Source: Prorocentrum cordatum
Taxonomy: Eukaryota > Sar > Dinophyceae > Prorocentrales > Prorocentraceae
Direction of reading: 5' to 3'
Assembly: GCA_963575745.1 (NCBI GenBank)
Contig: CAUYUJ010004347.1
Coordinates: forward strand, 253,347-317,346
Length of the DNA: 64,000 nucleotides
Every line of letters begins with the position of its first letter. Positions within the stretch are counted from its first letter, which is position 1. Under the pieces are notes generated by a model, which saw only the letters and a program-made list of their open reading frames with translations, was not told the DNA's origin and ran no database searches. Made by a program: the position numbers and the translations under genes. Below are positions 45,301-54,764 of the stretch, piece after piece.

Positions 45301-45763
45301 CTGACCCCTCCTCGCTGGATCCTGGCGCCTGCGTGCCCCGCGAGGGGGGGCGGGGGGGGGGAGCGGCTGCCGCCCCTTGCCGCCCGCGGCTGCGCCCGAT
45401 GGCGGCGCATGGGCGACTGTCCGCCCCTTGCCCGCAGACGGCCCTGGCGGCCCAGCCTGGGTTGCTGAGTGGCGCTGTGGCTCCTCCTTCGCCACCGCCA
45501 TGCCGCGGCGCCGCTGGTCCTCCTCCAGCGCTCGCAGCAGAGAAGGGTACGCTGCCCCTCCCCCCTCGGCTGCCCACGTCGCGTCCACGGGCTCGACGGC
45601 AACGCGCGGTGCTGGTGGTGCAGCGGGCGTGGCCGACATCTTCCAACGCCGCCCGATGTCCACCGCCGCGACAGCCCCGATGAGAATGGGGAGTCGGGCC
45701 ATCATCAATGAGCCGACTCGTCCACTCCTGGAGCAGCAGCCCGTCCTCTGGCTTCTCCCTCAC
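42386..45763 (-). pseudogene. Unidentified gag-like coding region, several frames
   Basis: Consistent protein-like segments follow each other on the minus strand but change frame near 44850, 44400, 44200, 43550 and 42610. In order: a Pro/Ala/Arg-rich start; a hydrophobic segment with two probable membrane helices (WTAVAWSGGGVIGSSL and TTFAGLLVALVIGLGCGLQ, about 45080-44920); KVGDTSARLERPSLSTGIKC and NNNLEALILASS; a Cys/His cluster (CGQH, CAHLGC, CGALTCLEHD, about 44042-43925) fitting a zinc site; an intact 297-codon frame from ATG 43500 to 42607 with an N-terminal helical part and RRPRVTFDRDEHG; and finally SLVKALLRVAEHWAALFKF (42589-42386). I do not recognise it. Position among retroelements, and the Zn cluster, suggest a retroelement gag-like product; a decayed host membrane protein is the alternative. 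Confidence 0.45.
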
Positions 45764-45954
45764 TGGACTGGAGCTCCTGCCTCACTGCCGCGCCCAGGCT
45801 GGCGGCCCCGGGCGCGCGGCTGAGACCCCTCCAGCGTCAGCCTCCGGGGCCCCAGCCATCAGCCGCCCGCGACGCCCTCTGCAGGCGGCTCCGCTATCGC
45901 CCTGTGCGGCCCCCGCCGCCCGAGCGCGCAGAGCCTCGGACACGAGGGCCCGAG

Positions 45955-46085
45955 AAGAAACTTGAGCCCCAAATGGGCCGCAGAGAAGAAAAGTGAAGGA
46001 GGAGGGAGAGACAGGGGGCCCTCCCCTTCCCCAGGCACCGCCCACTATAGCCTTACGTTCTAAGCTACGCTCGAACTCCCACCTG
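45955..46085. repeat. Dispersed repeat, second copy at 37547-37680
   Basis: ATGGGCCGCAGAG, ACAGGGGGCCCTCCC, TTCCCCAGGCAC and AGCTACGCTCGAACTCCCAC occur in the same order and spacing at 37574-37672. Confidence 0.85.
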
Positions 46086-46983
46086 CGCCATCGTCTCTCC
46101 GGACGGCGCCAGGCTGCCCCACGGCAGATCCAGGGAGAAACGCGGCACCTGCAGCGGCACGAGGAACAGCAGCAGCTCCGACACTGTACCGCCTGCGTCG
46201 TCGGAGTCGCTGATGTGAACCTCCTCGGAAAATTCGAAAGTGTCCACGCCAGGGTCCGACGCGACAGAGCTCGCGGCAGAAACAGGGGGCGAAGGTCTTC
46301 CACCGGCAGTGCCATGCGGAGGCGGTCCGTCGGTATTTTCAGGCTGTGGTGTTTTGGCAGCAGCGGTTTCGGAGTAAACACGAAGATCGGCATGAGGATC
46401 GGCATGATCGGCACAAGCGCGTACGGTCGCAGCTCCACGAGGGGCAGCAGCAACCCGAGCGCCATCTTCATGGTGGGCGGCACGGCCATCTCCTGCATCA
46501 GCTGCAACGGCTCCGCAATCGTCGGTAGCTTCGTTAGCGGCGCGACGAACGGCCCGACGAGGGTACACGGCAGCTTGGCTGCGAAGGGGCGTGCGCGCGG
46601 CAGAGGCGGTGAGAAGCCGTTGCGCAGCAAGCCCCGCGCCAACAGCAGCGGGCACGCACGTCAGGGCCTCCACCTGGCTTCGAAGGGGCGTGCGCGCGGC
46701 AGAGGCGGCGACCCCGCGCTAACAGCAGCGGGCACGCGCGTCAGGGTCTCCATGGCGGGCGCGGGCTTGAGGATGGCCAGCAGGGGCACGGCGCTCGCTT
46801 GGGCGTAGCGCACCGCCACCCGGCGCGCCTGGGCTCGCCTCGAGGCCGAAGAGGTCGCACAGGGAGGGCGACGCACATCGGCATCCATGGCACGGTGGCC
46901 CGCACGACGGCGGGCACACGGCTGGGGGGACAGGTCTGGAATTGGCGGCCGGAACGAAACGCTCGGGCCCATGGGCCTGACGC
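46085..46983 (-). pseudogene. Retrocopy of a spliced-leader mRNA (minus strand), unidentified protein
   Basis: A perfect spliced leader (next entry) is followed after 12 nt by ATG 46972-46970, giving a 103-codon frame (MGPSVSFRPPIPDL ... PFEARWRP) that stops at 46661. The tail of that frame lies in a tandemly duplicated block (about 46560-46740, ~99-bp period), and after the stop the same frame resumes with PLPRARPFAAKLPCTLVGPF and the hydrophobic stretch MKMALGLLLPLVELRPYALVPIMPI. A second frame carries FEFSEEVHISDSDDAGG nearer the 3' side. This is what a degraded cDNA copy would look like. The protein is not recognised; several Pro/Leu-rich hydrophobic segments suggest a membrane protein. 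Confidence 0.5.
46560..46745. repeat. ~99-bp tandem duplication inside the retrocopy
   Basis: CGAAGGGGCGTGCGCGCGGC AGAGGCGG starts at 46581 and again at 46681. AACAGCAGCGGGCACGC and GTCAGGG follow in both. The first unit has about 13 extra bases. Confidence 0.88.
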
Positions 46984-47005
46984 CTTGAGCCAAAATGGCT
47001 ACGGA
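46984..47005 (-). other. Perfect dinoflagellate spliced leader (DinoSL), minus strand
   Basis: On the minus strand the 22 nt from 47005 down to 46984 begin TCCGTAGCCA and end GGCTCAAG, an exact match to the conserved leader (D = T) that dinoflagellates trans-splice onto mRNAs. The donor GT that would follow the leader in an SL RNA gene is absent (GCGTC follows), so this marks a reverse-transcribed mRNA rather than an SL RNA gene. Confidence 0.93.
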
Positions 47006-47056
47006 GGGAGGAGGAGGAGGAGGAGGAGGAGGAGGAGGAGGAGGAGGAGGAGGAAC
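47006..47056. repeat. (GGA)n microsatellite abutting the minus-strand SL
   Basis: GGAGGA repeat starting directly at the 5' end of the minus-strand leader. Confidence 0.95.
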
Positions 47057-47231
47057 TCCTCTCTCCATCACCAGCCTTCCCATTGCTGGGCCCCGACCTG
47101 GGCAGTGCGTCCCCGTGGCGTCAGCTGGCGCCGCAGCCCCGAGAGCCACCCCGCCCCGAGCTCTTGTCTCTTGAGATCCCTCGCCGGGACCCTTCGTCTT
47201 GAGCCTGCTGCAGATGGATGGGAAGCTTAGA

Positions 47232-47366
47232 GGCGACAATAGGGGCGAATAGCCCAGGGGAGAGCAATAGATGTATTTAGGTGCGCCGATGATCTATGTC
47301 TTCGAAAAGGCTCCCGGGCGAATACGTGTAATGCCCGCCCCTGGGCTATTCGCCCTTATCGTCGCC
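47232..47366. repeat. Foldback / MITE-like element with 29-bp inverted ends
   Basis: Left arm 47232-47260 and right arm 47338-47366 are reverse complements at 27 of 29 positions (GGCGACAATAGGGGCGAATA... against its complement); the loop is 77 bp. The flanks AGCTT and AGCT beyond the arms may extend the symmetry. No target duplication was resolved. Confidence 0.85.
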
Positions 47367-47847
47367 GCCGAGAAGCTGGCTCAGACAGAGAAGCTCCTTC
47401 GGGGCTCTGCTCCCGTTCCTGTTCTGGCCCCTCTGCCCCCAGCGCCTCGTCCGCCCGCGGTCCCCTTCCCGCGGCCGCCCGCTTCGCCTCCCGCCTTACC
47501 TCGGTGCCGAGCTGCCGCTTCGCAGCCCGGCCAGGCCCCAACGCGCTGGGCGACCGCCAGCGTCGTGACAAGACAGGTCGCCCATCCCAGAACCTCTGCC
47601 TCTTCCTGCTTTTCCTCCTCTGCTCCTGGCTCCTCCCTTTCCCAGGAGGGGAAGGGGAGCAGGTGGAGGTCGGCGGGCCGGCTTGCTGGCACCCTCGGTC
47701 GAGGCCCTCGACGAGGTGTTCGAGGACGAGGACCGCGAGATGCAGGAGAGGCGGAAGGAGCCGTGGCCTAGGTAACACCATGGCTTGCGTTCCTCGAGGG
47801 GGACCTCCATTCCGAGGAGGTGGAGGGAAGGATGAGGGGGTGAGGGG
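47367..47847. other. No supported gene
   Basis: GC-rich sequence between the foldback and a GGA repeat. Overlapping frames on both strands, none with a known motif. Confidence 0.45.
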
Positions 47848-47890
47848 GAGGAGGAGGAGGAGGAGGAGGAGGAGGAGGAGGAGGAGGAGG
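47848..47890. repeat. (GGA)n microsatellite abutting the plus-strand SL
   Basis: GGA repeat ending at the first base of the plus-strand leader. Confidence 0.95.
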
Positions 47891-47912
47891 TCCGTAGCCA
47901 TTTTGGCTCAAG
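47891..47912 (+). other. Perfect dinoflagellate spliced leader (DinoSL), plus strand
   Basis: TCCGTAGCCATTTTGGCTCA followed by AG, an exact 22-nt match with D = T. It is followed by CCTCGG rather than a GT donor, so it is the 5' end of a retroposed mature mRNA and not an SL RNA gene. Confidence 0.93.
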
Positions 47913-48036
47913 CCTCGGCTTGCCGAAATGCGCTGCGCAATTCACGCAGCCGTTTTGCCCCCGCGCGTCCCGCCGCAGCGCCCGCGTCTGTGGGTAAACT
48001 GAGGTGTTTCCAATTCCTGTGGACCCGTGCGCTTCC

Positions 48037-49369
48037 ATGTTGTTGCCATTGATATCTGCTGATCTGGGGCTTTCTATATTTCTAGGTTTGTGTGCAGGTG
48101 TTCTGTCATTGCCTATAAGAATTGCGATCGTGGCTGCCCAACTTACGATTCATTGTTGCATCTCTGGCCTGACTGTCCAGGAATACCCATCTACTGGAGC
48201 TGCGGCCTTGGCGGCGCGAGGTTGGCTCCCACGTCCTCTATTCGGGCTGTCTGTGCAGGTGAACAGGGCAGCTGGCTACGCTAAGCATTCACAGTTCACT
48301 CGGTTCTTTCCTACATTCTGCGGCAGGCGCCGCGAACGCTCGAAGCTCAAGCCAGAAACTCATTTTTTTGTTCCGTCGGTTCCCGTGGTCATTAGCATAT
48401 CTGATGAGTTGGCGAAGGAGGAATTTGCATCGCACGCAATTCGTTCGTTTCCTATTGATACTTGTGCTGGCAATTCAAATGGTAATTCGGTACACTCCAA
48501 ATTTGATGCCGCTCATATGGTTCAGTTTTCTGCACTGGGTATCGCTGACCCTCGTTTCCAAGGTAGTCCGCGTGGCCGTGCTGCTGCTTTGCGCTTGCCG
48601 GATACGGGTGCGCAGAGGCTCATCGAGGACCAGAACTCGACGATTGCGTTATTACTGGGGCAGCTGGAGCGCTTACAGTGGCAAATCCCTCGACAAACCA
48701 GTGTGGATGACAGGCTAGGAGATTCTCAGCTCATACAGGAGGCGACGGCCAATATCGGAAGACCTGGAAGCTCTCATTCACGAGCATTCCGCCGAAACGG
48801 ACGCCCGAATCCGAGGGTTGGCACGGTTTTTGGGGAAGTGCGTCAACGACTCCCTGGATTGCGGGCTGCCTGCAAAGCTTGAAAAACCCAGTGGAGGACA
48901 GCAGCCCGCCATTGCTCCGAAGCTGGAGCAGGTGTGTGAAGAGTTGAAGTCGTCCCTTGATTATTCTGTCACACGTCTTGGTGAATCAGTGCGGAATCGC
49001 CTGGCTACCGACTGTCAGAATATCAGAGATGAAGTAGATGGGAAGATCGCTTCTATCAGACAGGATTTGTGCCGAATGTCATCTGAGTTCTCGCAGGATG
49101 TCGCCTACGAGTTGCATCATGGCTTTGCGGTTGGAGCGACTGTCATTGCAACGGGCCTCAAAGCCAGCGCACTCAATGGCATGCCTGGGAAAGTATGTGG
49201 AGGGGATTATGAACGTGTGTTTGTCGAGTTCCTCTGCTGTGACGGTGCCAAGAAGATCAAGCCAAGCAGTCTGGTGCTGGACAGTGGAGTCGCCGACATC
49301 GACCTTGCAGCACTCGCTGCGACAACGTCTACGAGTACTTGTGAGGCTGCGCCCCTGCCGCCCCATTGA
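48037..49369 (+). pseudogene. SL-headed retrogene: N-terminal hydrophobic segment, coiled coil, SH3-like C-terminal domain
   Basis: First ATG of the long frame, 125 nt after the plus-strand SL. The N-terminus is strongly hydrophobic (MLLPLISADLGLSIFLGLCA... to about residue 45), so signal- or membrane-anchor-like. A helical middle (RLIEDQNSTIALLLGQLERL) follows. At about 48745 the frame must shift by one to continue as EDLEALIHEHSAETDARIRG and KLEQVCEELKSSLDYSV, a coiled coil; without the shift it stops at 48882. The last part (VGATVIATGLKASALNGMPG ... KIKPSSLVL, about 49130-49290) resembles a small SH3/KOW-like beta module (VRV.GL....LNG..G.V) common in dinoflagellate proteins. Stop at 49367-49369. 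There are no introns, and base composition is clearly lower in GC than the surroundings. Function unknown; a recent retrocopy with one indel is the simplest reading. Confidence 0.6.
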
Positions 49370-49394
49370 AGCTATGAAGAACTCATTGGAGCTA

Positions 49395-50021
49395 CGTGCG
49401 AGGAGGAGGGGGAGGAGGAGGAGGAGGAGGGCAAAGTAAGCAAGCAGACAATGGTCATGTGCTCGAGGTCCACACAGACCCAGAGGAGGAGGAGGAGGAG
49501 GAGGAGGAGGAGGAGGAGGAGGAGGTCTGGGGAGGGATGATCTTCTCCCACGGGTGATGTTTCCTCTCGTCGCCGCCCACTGATGTGTGTCGTTCTTCTT
49601 CTTCTTCTTCTTCTTACTGTTCTTCTTCTTCTTATTATTATTATTATTCTTCTTCTTCTCCTTCTTCTTATTCTTATCATTAGTATTCTTCTTCTTCGTA
49701 TTATTCTTATTTTTCTTATTTTTCCTCTTCTCCTCCTCTTTTCCCTCGCTCTTAGTATTTTCTTATGATTGTTATCGTTATTCTTATTGCTATCACTATT
49801 ATTATCATTCCTCTTCCTCCTCCTCCTCCTCCTCCTCCTCCTCCTCCAGCTCCTCCTCCTCCTCCTCCTCCTCTGCCTCTCCCTCCTCCTCCTCCTCCTC
49901 CTCCTCAGCCTCGGAGGGGCGCCCCCATAGGCAGGATGATCGGCCAGAGCGCCCCCTGACGGAGGCGGGCACCGCCCGGTCTTCGGGGCAAGGGCCCCCG
50001 CGCTGGGAGGGCCCCCGGAGC
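49395..50021. repeat. Cluster of GGA, TTC, TTA and CTC microsatellites
   Basis: (GGA)n at about 49400-49430 and 49483-49525; CTTCTT/TTATTA at 49592-49830; CTCCTC at 49812-49905. Ends with GGAGC at 50017-50021, the left target-site copy of the copia element. Confidence 0.9.
50017..50021 (+). repeat. Target-site duplication GGAGC (left)
   Basis: GGAGC directly before the left LTR; the same five bases follow the right LTR at 61575-61579. Confidence 0.9.
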
Positions 50022-50407
50022 TGCGAACTCAATCGCGTCCGTTTCGTTTCCGTAAGTGCGAGACGAGTGTCATTTGCAGCTATCCGTCATCATGGTGGCC
50101 TAGGGGCCCCTTGAGCCGCTTTTTGGGCGGTCAGACACATTACTTGCTGGTTCCAGAGAGCCAGCCAGACTATCGAGATCGAATATCAGAATATTCAGAC
50201 AAAACACATTTCCCTGGGACAGATTCGAGGGCTGGCTATCTGGAGAATACCCGGACTGCGTGCAGACCAACGCTTGCGGCGAGGAGAGATATACATTTTT
50301 GGCTTCGCGCGTGCTGAGGTAAAAGAGAGCTTGAGATCCACGGACCTAGAGGGAGTTGACGACATTGCATCAACACTTATTCAGAGACACCTATCGGTGA
50401 ACCTGCA
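50022..50407 (+). repeat. 5' LTR (386 bp, TG...CA)
   Basis: Starts TGCGAACTCAATCG and ends GGTGAACCTGCA. Contains the promoter by family expectation, but no TATA-like box stands out, as is usual in dinoflagellates. Confidence 0.95.
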
Positions 50408-50408
50408 T

Positions 50409-50421
50409 TGGTAGCGGAGCC
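50409..50421 (+). other. Primer binding site, initiator-tRNA-Met-like
   Basis: TGGTAGCGGAGCC lies 1 nt after the LTR. TGG is the complement of the tRNA CCA end, and TGGTAGC.GAG matches the iMet 3' end used by most copia elements, with small differences. Confidence 0.75.
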
Positions 50422-50452
50422 GTTGGCTCCAATACCTGGACAGCCGGCAAAG

Positions 50453-52534
50453 ATGGGAGAATCTCGAGACGACGGCAAGAAGGTACCTACGTGGGATGGA
50501 TACGTCACCAGATTCCAGGAGTATCGAGAGCGTGTGAAATGGTATGTGGCTGGTCTTTCACATCGAGACAAACAAGTGGCAGGAGCGAGACTGGCGGCAG
50601 CTCTCACAGGAGAAGCATGGAAGGCGCTCGAAGAGGTTTCAGATGAAGGACGAGAGCTGCTGGAAAAGACTGGAGGCCACACGATCCTTTTAGAGTTCCT
50701 GGACGAGACGCTCATGGACGAACCCATACCGGAGGCCGCGAAGTACTTGAAGGAATATTGGTTCACGCTGCGACGGAGGAACAACGAGGGCATGAAGGCC
50801 AACGCTCAGAGGAGCAGGATCGTCGCAGATAAGTTGGACCAGAGCTTTGACGAGAAGGACACTGCGACAGAGATCAAGTTAGCCAAGAAGATGCGGCCCG
50901 AGGAGAAGACAGAGTCCGCGACGCTGGAGTCCACTCGCGAACGAGAAGGCCCCGAAGGCGAAGATGAAGGCGCAGAGGACGACGGCAGCTGGAAGGACGA
51001 GAACGACGGCTACTGGAAGGGTAGCTGGTGGTATGGCAGCAGCTGGTGGTCGAGTTCACCGACGGGGTCAGCTGGCTGGACCTGGCCACAGGCGACGACA
51101 TCGCTGAAGGCACACAAGAAGGTGACGCTGAAGGAAAAGGCTACGGATGCGCTGTGCTCACTGATGTCACGTTTCGACCTGGAGGATGACGATGCCGACA
51201 TCAAGGCGCTGGAGGAGGTGGCGACAGAGGCGCGCGAGACGCTGATCCCGTCGGTGATGGCGGGCTGGCTGCTACTACAACGAGCCGGACTGAATGCTCA
51301 AGAGCGCGCGGGAGTCCTGTCGTCAGCCAAGAACTCGCTGAATCTGAAGAACATCGAGGCAGCGCTGCGGGACCAGTGGGCAGACGTGGACCTAAAGGAG
51401 CACGACGCGCACAACAAGAAGAGAGACATATTCCCGCACAAACCTGGCCGTGGACGAGCACTAGGAGTTTTTGGAGAAGATGGAGATGATCAAGAGGAGG
51501 CTCCAGACGACTACGACCCGGAAGACGACTACGAAGCCTACGCGGAGTTCGACTGGGACGAGGACGAGTTCGACCTCGGAGGTCTGGACGAGGAGGAACG
51601 CGCGGAGGCAGAGGAGGCACTGGCGGTCATCGCCGGAGCCAAGAAGGACGTCAAGAACCAGAAGAGGACGCTGGCACAAGCGCGGGCCGTGGTAAAAGAT
51701 ATCAAGCAAAGCCGAGGGTTCTTTCAGAAGGGCAAGGGCAAGGGCAAGAAAGGCGGCACGGGCCAAGGAGGGCCGTGCTTCATCTGTAGCGGACCGCGCA
51801 GGATGGCCGACTGCCCGAAGAACCCGGAGAATCGAAACAAGGAGCAGCCGCGCGGACGAGCATCTCAGGTTGGAGCGTTGGCGTTCAGCTTCGCGAACTG
51901 GAAGGGCAACGACGACGAGCTCGAGGAGAACGACCTGGAGATGGCCTACACGGAGTTCGGGGTGGAGCACGCGCTGGCCGGTCTCGCGGACGAGACGGAG
52001 GGGTGCATGGTGCTCGACAGCGGAGCGACGAAGACGTTCGGGTCGATCGTGGCGCTCGAGAAGATCATCGAGAAGCAGCAGCAGGCAGGAATCGACGCGA
52101 GCAACGCGAAGGTCGATGCGACAGATCGACCGAAGTTCGGGCTCGCTAACGGCGACGCGGAGCAGTGTTCGTGCTGGGCGAACCTCCCGCTGCAGGCGAA
52201 CGGCAATCTAGGTAGCGTGTCGGGCTACGCGCTGAACACCAAGGGGGGCCGCTACGTGCCGTTGCTGGGGTCAGTGGATTTCCTGAAGCGCGCTGGAGCG
52301 ATCGTCGACTTCGAGACGGGGATCGCCTGCTTCAACAATATCACGAAGAACAAGGTGGCGAAGCTCAAGCGGATCTCGACGGGACATCTGTGCATCGACA
52401 TGGCGAAGGACCTCTACGACGCGAAGGTGAACTACACTGACAGGGAGGACTTCAAGCAGAAGCTCGAGGATTTACAGCAGGCTCTCGGCGCTGCGAGGGT
52501 CGCGGCGGCCGATCCAGCCGCGAACCCTGAATAG
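50453..52534 (+). CDS. Copia gag with zinc knuckle and aspartic protease (693 aa)
   Basis: ATG 50453 is the first ATG after the primer site (MGESRDDGKKVPTWDGYV). Residues ~10-130 are a typical copia capsid-like domain (FQEYRERVKWYV, AWKALEEVSDE, LKEYWFTLRRRNNEGM). An acidic and Trp-rich linker follows (WKGSWWYGSSWW), then a second helical region. The zinc knuckle is CFICSGPRRMADC (about 51776-51814), where Arg replaces the usual His of CxxCxxxxHxxxxC. Protease motif VLDSGATKTFGS lies at about 52010-52045, the catalytic DSGA. The frame is fully open to TAG 52532-52534, so gag-PR is separated from the rest of pol. The loss of the knuckle His may weaken RNA packaging unless it is the family norm. 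Confidence 0.88.
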   Translation: MGESRDDGKKVPTWDGYVTRFQEYRERVKWYVAGLSHRDKQVAGARLAAALTGEAWKALEEVSDEGRELLEKTGGHTILLEFLDETLMDEPIPEAAKYLKEYWFTLRRRNNEGMKANAQRSRIVADKLDQSFDEKDTATEIKLAKKMRPEEKTESATLESTREREGPEGEDEGAEDDGSWKDENDGYWKGSWWYGSSWWSSSPTGSAGWTWPQATTSLKAHKKVTLKEKATDALCSLMSRFDLEDDDADIKALEEVATEARETLIPSVMAGWLLLQRAGLNAQERAGVLSSAKNSLNLKNIEAALRDQWADVDLKEHDAHNKKRDIFPHKPGRGRALGVFGEDGDDQEEAPDDYDPEDDYEAYAEFDWDEDEFDLGGLDEEERAEAEEALAVIAGAKKDVKNQKRTLAQARAVVKDIKQSRGFFQKGKGKGKKGGTGQGGPCFICSGPRRMADCPKNPENRNKEQPRGRASQVGALAFSFANWKGNDDELEENDLEMAYTEFGVEHALAGLADETEGCMVLDSGATKTFGSIVALEKIIEKQQQAGIDASNAKVDATDRPKFGLANGDAEQCSCWANLPLQANGNLGSVSGYALNTKGGRYVPLLGSVDFLKRAGAIVDFETGIACFNNITKNKVAKLKRISTGHLCIDMAKDLYDAKVNYTDREDFKQKLEDLQQALGAARVAAADPAANPE

Positions 52535-53110
52535 GGACAGCGCCCCTCCTTCTGCGGTGCTGGTTTCAGGAAAACAAAGCCAGCATCACGTCACTGGATT
52601 GGAGGACCTACCAGGACAGTGAGAGCAGAGGAGGGGACCGAGAGCAAGAGGGTGCCGTTTGAGACTTCCGAGGATGTGAATTTCATTACAGAGACCACTG
52701 AGGATTTCGTGGGCGCGGGATTGGAAACAAGACCGACGAGTTCCGAGCGGGAAAGGGTTTCGAGTACATGTGCGAGTCCGACACGAACGACAGCTCGATC
52801 AAGGACTGCGAGTACTTCGACCCGATTTCGGAGATTTTCGGCGATCCAGACCACACCGACACGATCGAAGTACGTGACTACCGATACGTGTGAGACTTCT
52901 TTCAGGGGATCTCAGAGGCCTGAGAGTGTCTCGAATGGGTTCGAGAAGACTCCAAAGCTCCCAGAGATGAAAGTAACTGATGTCCTACACGAGAAATGCA
53001 AAGTACTTCAGATAATCATGAATGATGGTGGCGGTGATGCTGATTGCGATCCGCACCGTGGTGGCTCAAGATCCCATGGTGGCCGCGCGCGGCGTCGGAC
53101 GGAGCCGGTT
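52535..53110 (+). pseudogene. Copia gag-pol intervening region, frame-broken
   Basis: Acidic protein-like text is visible in two frames: FETSEDVNFITETTEDFVG (52669-52725), and then, one frame over, KTDEFRAGKGFEYMCESDT and CEYFDPISEIFGDPDHTDT (52730-52890). Further downstream the frames are broken. I do not recognise the domain; it is probably former polyprotein linker. Confidence 0.45.
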
Positions 53111-53116
53111 CGGACC

Positions 53117-53335
53117 CCTCAGTTACATTCAGTTCCCCTCGGTTACACTCAGTTCCCCTCAGTTACACTCAGTTTCCCTCAGTTACACTCAGTTTCCCTC
53201 AGTTACACTCAGTTTCTTTCAGTTGCAATCAGTTTCCCTTAATTACATTCAGTTTCCTTCAGTTACACTCAGTTTCCCTCGGTTACACTCAGTTTCCTTC
53301 AGTTGCGTTCAGTTTCCTCTCGGTTGCATGTAGCT
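53117..53335. repeat. Minisatellite AGTTACACTCAGTTTCCCTC (20 bp), left border of insertion
   Basis: About eleven units; each is two related 10-mers. Its reverse complement (GAGGGAAACTGAGTGTAACT) is nearly identical to the start of the array at 55690. Confidence 0.92.
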
Positions 53336-54726
53336 TTCCTGGCACTGCGTTTGCGGCTTGGTGTCCTACAGCGGCAGCCTCTTTCTGACGCGAGGAACTG
53401 AGACGAAACTGAGGGAAAATTGCGGGGGACAGCGGCGCCCCTTTGTCAACACCTCCCTTCGCCCCCTCCTATCTCATCTTCTTCCGCCACCCTTCCTCGC
53501 TGCTCTGCCTCCCTCATGTTCCTTCCTCCCCCCTCCCTTATCCTTGTCCTGTTCCTGTTGTTGTTGCTCCTCCTCCTCCCCTCGTGCTTCGGGCGTCAGG
53601 TTTTCCGGGGTCGCGTCCTCATGATGATGATGATGATGGTGGTGATGATGATGATGATGATAATGCTAATGATGACGATGCGTATGACGATGAGGAGACG
53701 ACGATGATTGTGACGGACAGCGGGGATGAACAACATGATGGGTTGAGGACAGCGAGGAGGAGGAAGAGGAGGAGGAGGAGGAGGAGGAGGAGGAGGATGG
53801 TGGTGGTGGTGATGGTGAGGGGGATGATGATGGTGAGGGGGAGGAGGAGGCGTGTGGCGCCGCCGGTTCTGGCTCACCACGCTGCGGCGCCGCATGCTAA
53901 GCACGATCCGGTCCCACAGCGCACAGCGTCATCTCCTCGAGCTCCTGCCAGCCTCCCGCCCCGCGGAGCAGAGCGACACGCTATCAGCTCGCCAAGGCAT
54001 AGCGTGCCTCCAGGGGCGCCGCTGCGACACGCTCAGCAAAAGTCCCTGGCCGTAGGCTTCCTGGCGGTTGTGGGCCTTGGCTGGGACTGCCAGCGCGCCC
54101 TTGTCGCCACGAGGCCAGGTTTTCCAGAGAAATATTCGGCAGACTGCAAGCGCCACGTGGGGCGATTCAGAAAGGGCCTTGCCTTCAAGGGCCGAAGGAG
54201 TTGTCATATCTTCCTCGGCGGAAAGGCAGCGGAAGGGCGGCGGAAGGTCGTCGGAAGTAGAAAATGTCCCCCAAAGAGATGAACATCATTTTGGGTTCAA
54301 GGTCTTCGAGACCGCCCGCATGAGGGGTCCGAGGGGCCGACAGGAACGGAAGGGGCCCAGATTTCCAGGCGCCGTCGAGGCATCATCGGGGGCGCCAGAA
54401 AGGGACTACAGGGCGGCAGTCGTCCGGGATTGCGTTTCACATAGCTTAAAGTTATGGGAAACGCTATTGTGGTTCATTGAGTGCGGTTTTTGAAGGAAAA
54501 TTGCGTTTCGCATCACTCGCGAGGTGTAGGGCCTCGTCCAGGGAGGTTCTTTGCTGGCGTTTTCGTGGGTTCCGTGGGGTTTTGCCAGCCTCTGGATGCT
54601 CAGCCGCAGCCGCGCCTCGCCAGGAGCGGCCCCCTAGGTGTGCCCGGATCGTCCCGTGAGAGGCCGCCGGAGACCGGGTGTGGCGTCCTGAAAACACCAG
54701 GCGCCCGACAGGGGGTCAGGACTGTG

Positions 54727-54764
<38 letters not shown>

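Noticed and set aside
45962-45984. Third spliced-leader copy (minus strand, CCCATTTGGGGCTCAAG)
   Set aside because: Too diverged from the 22-nt leader to call; noted only as a possible relic within the dispersed repeat.
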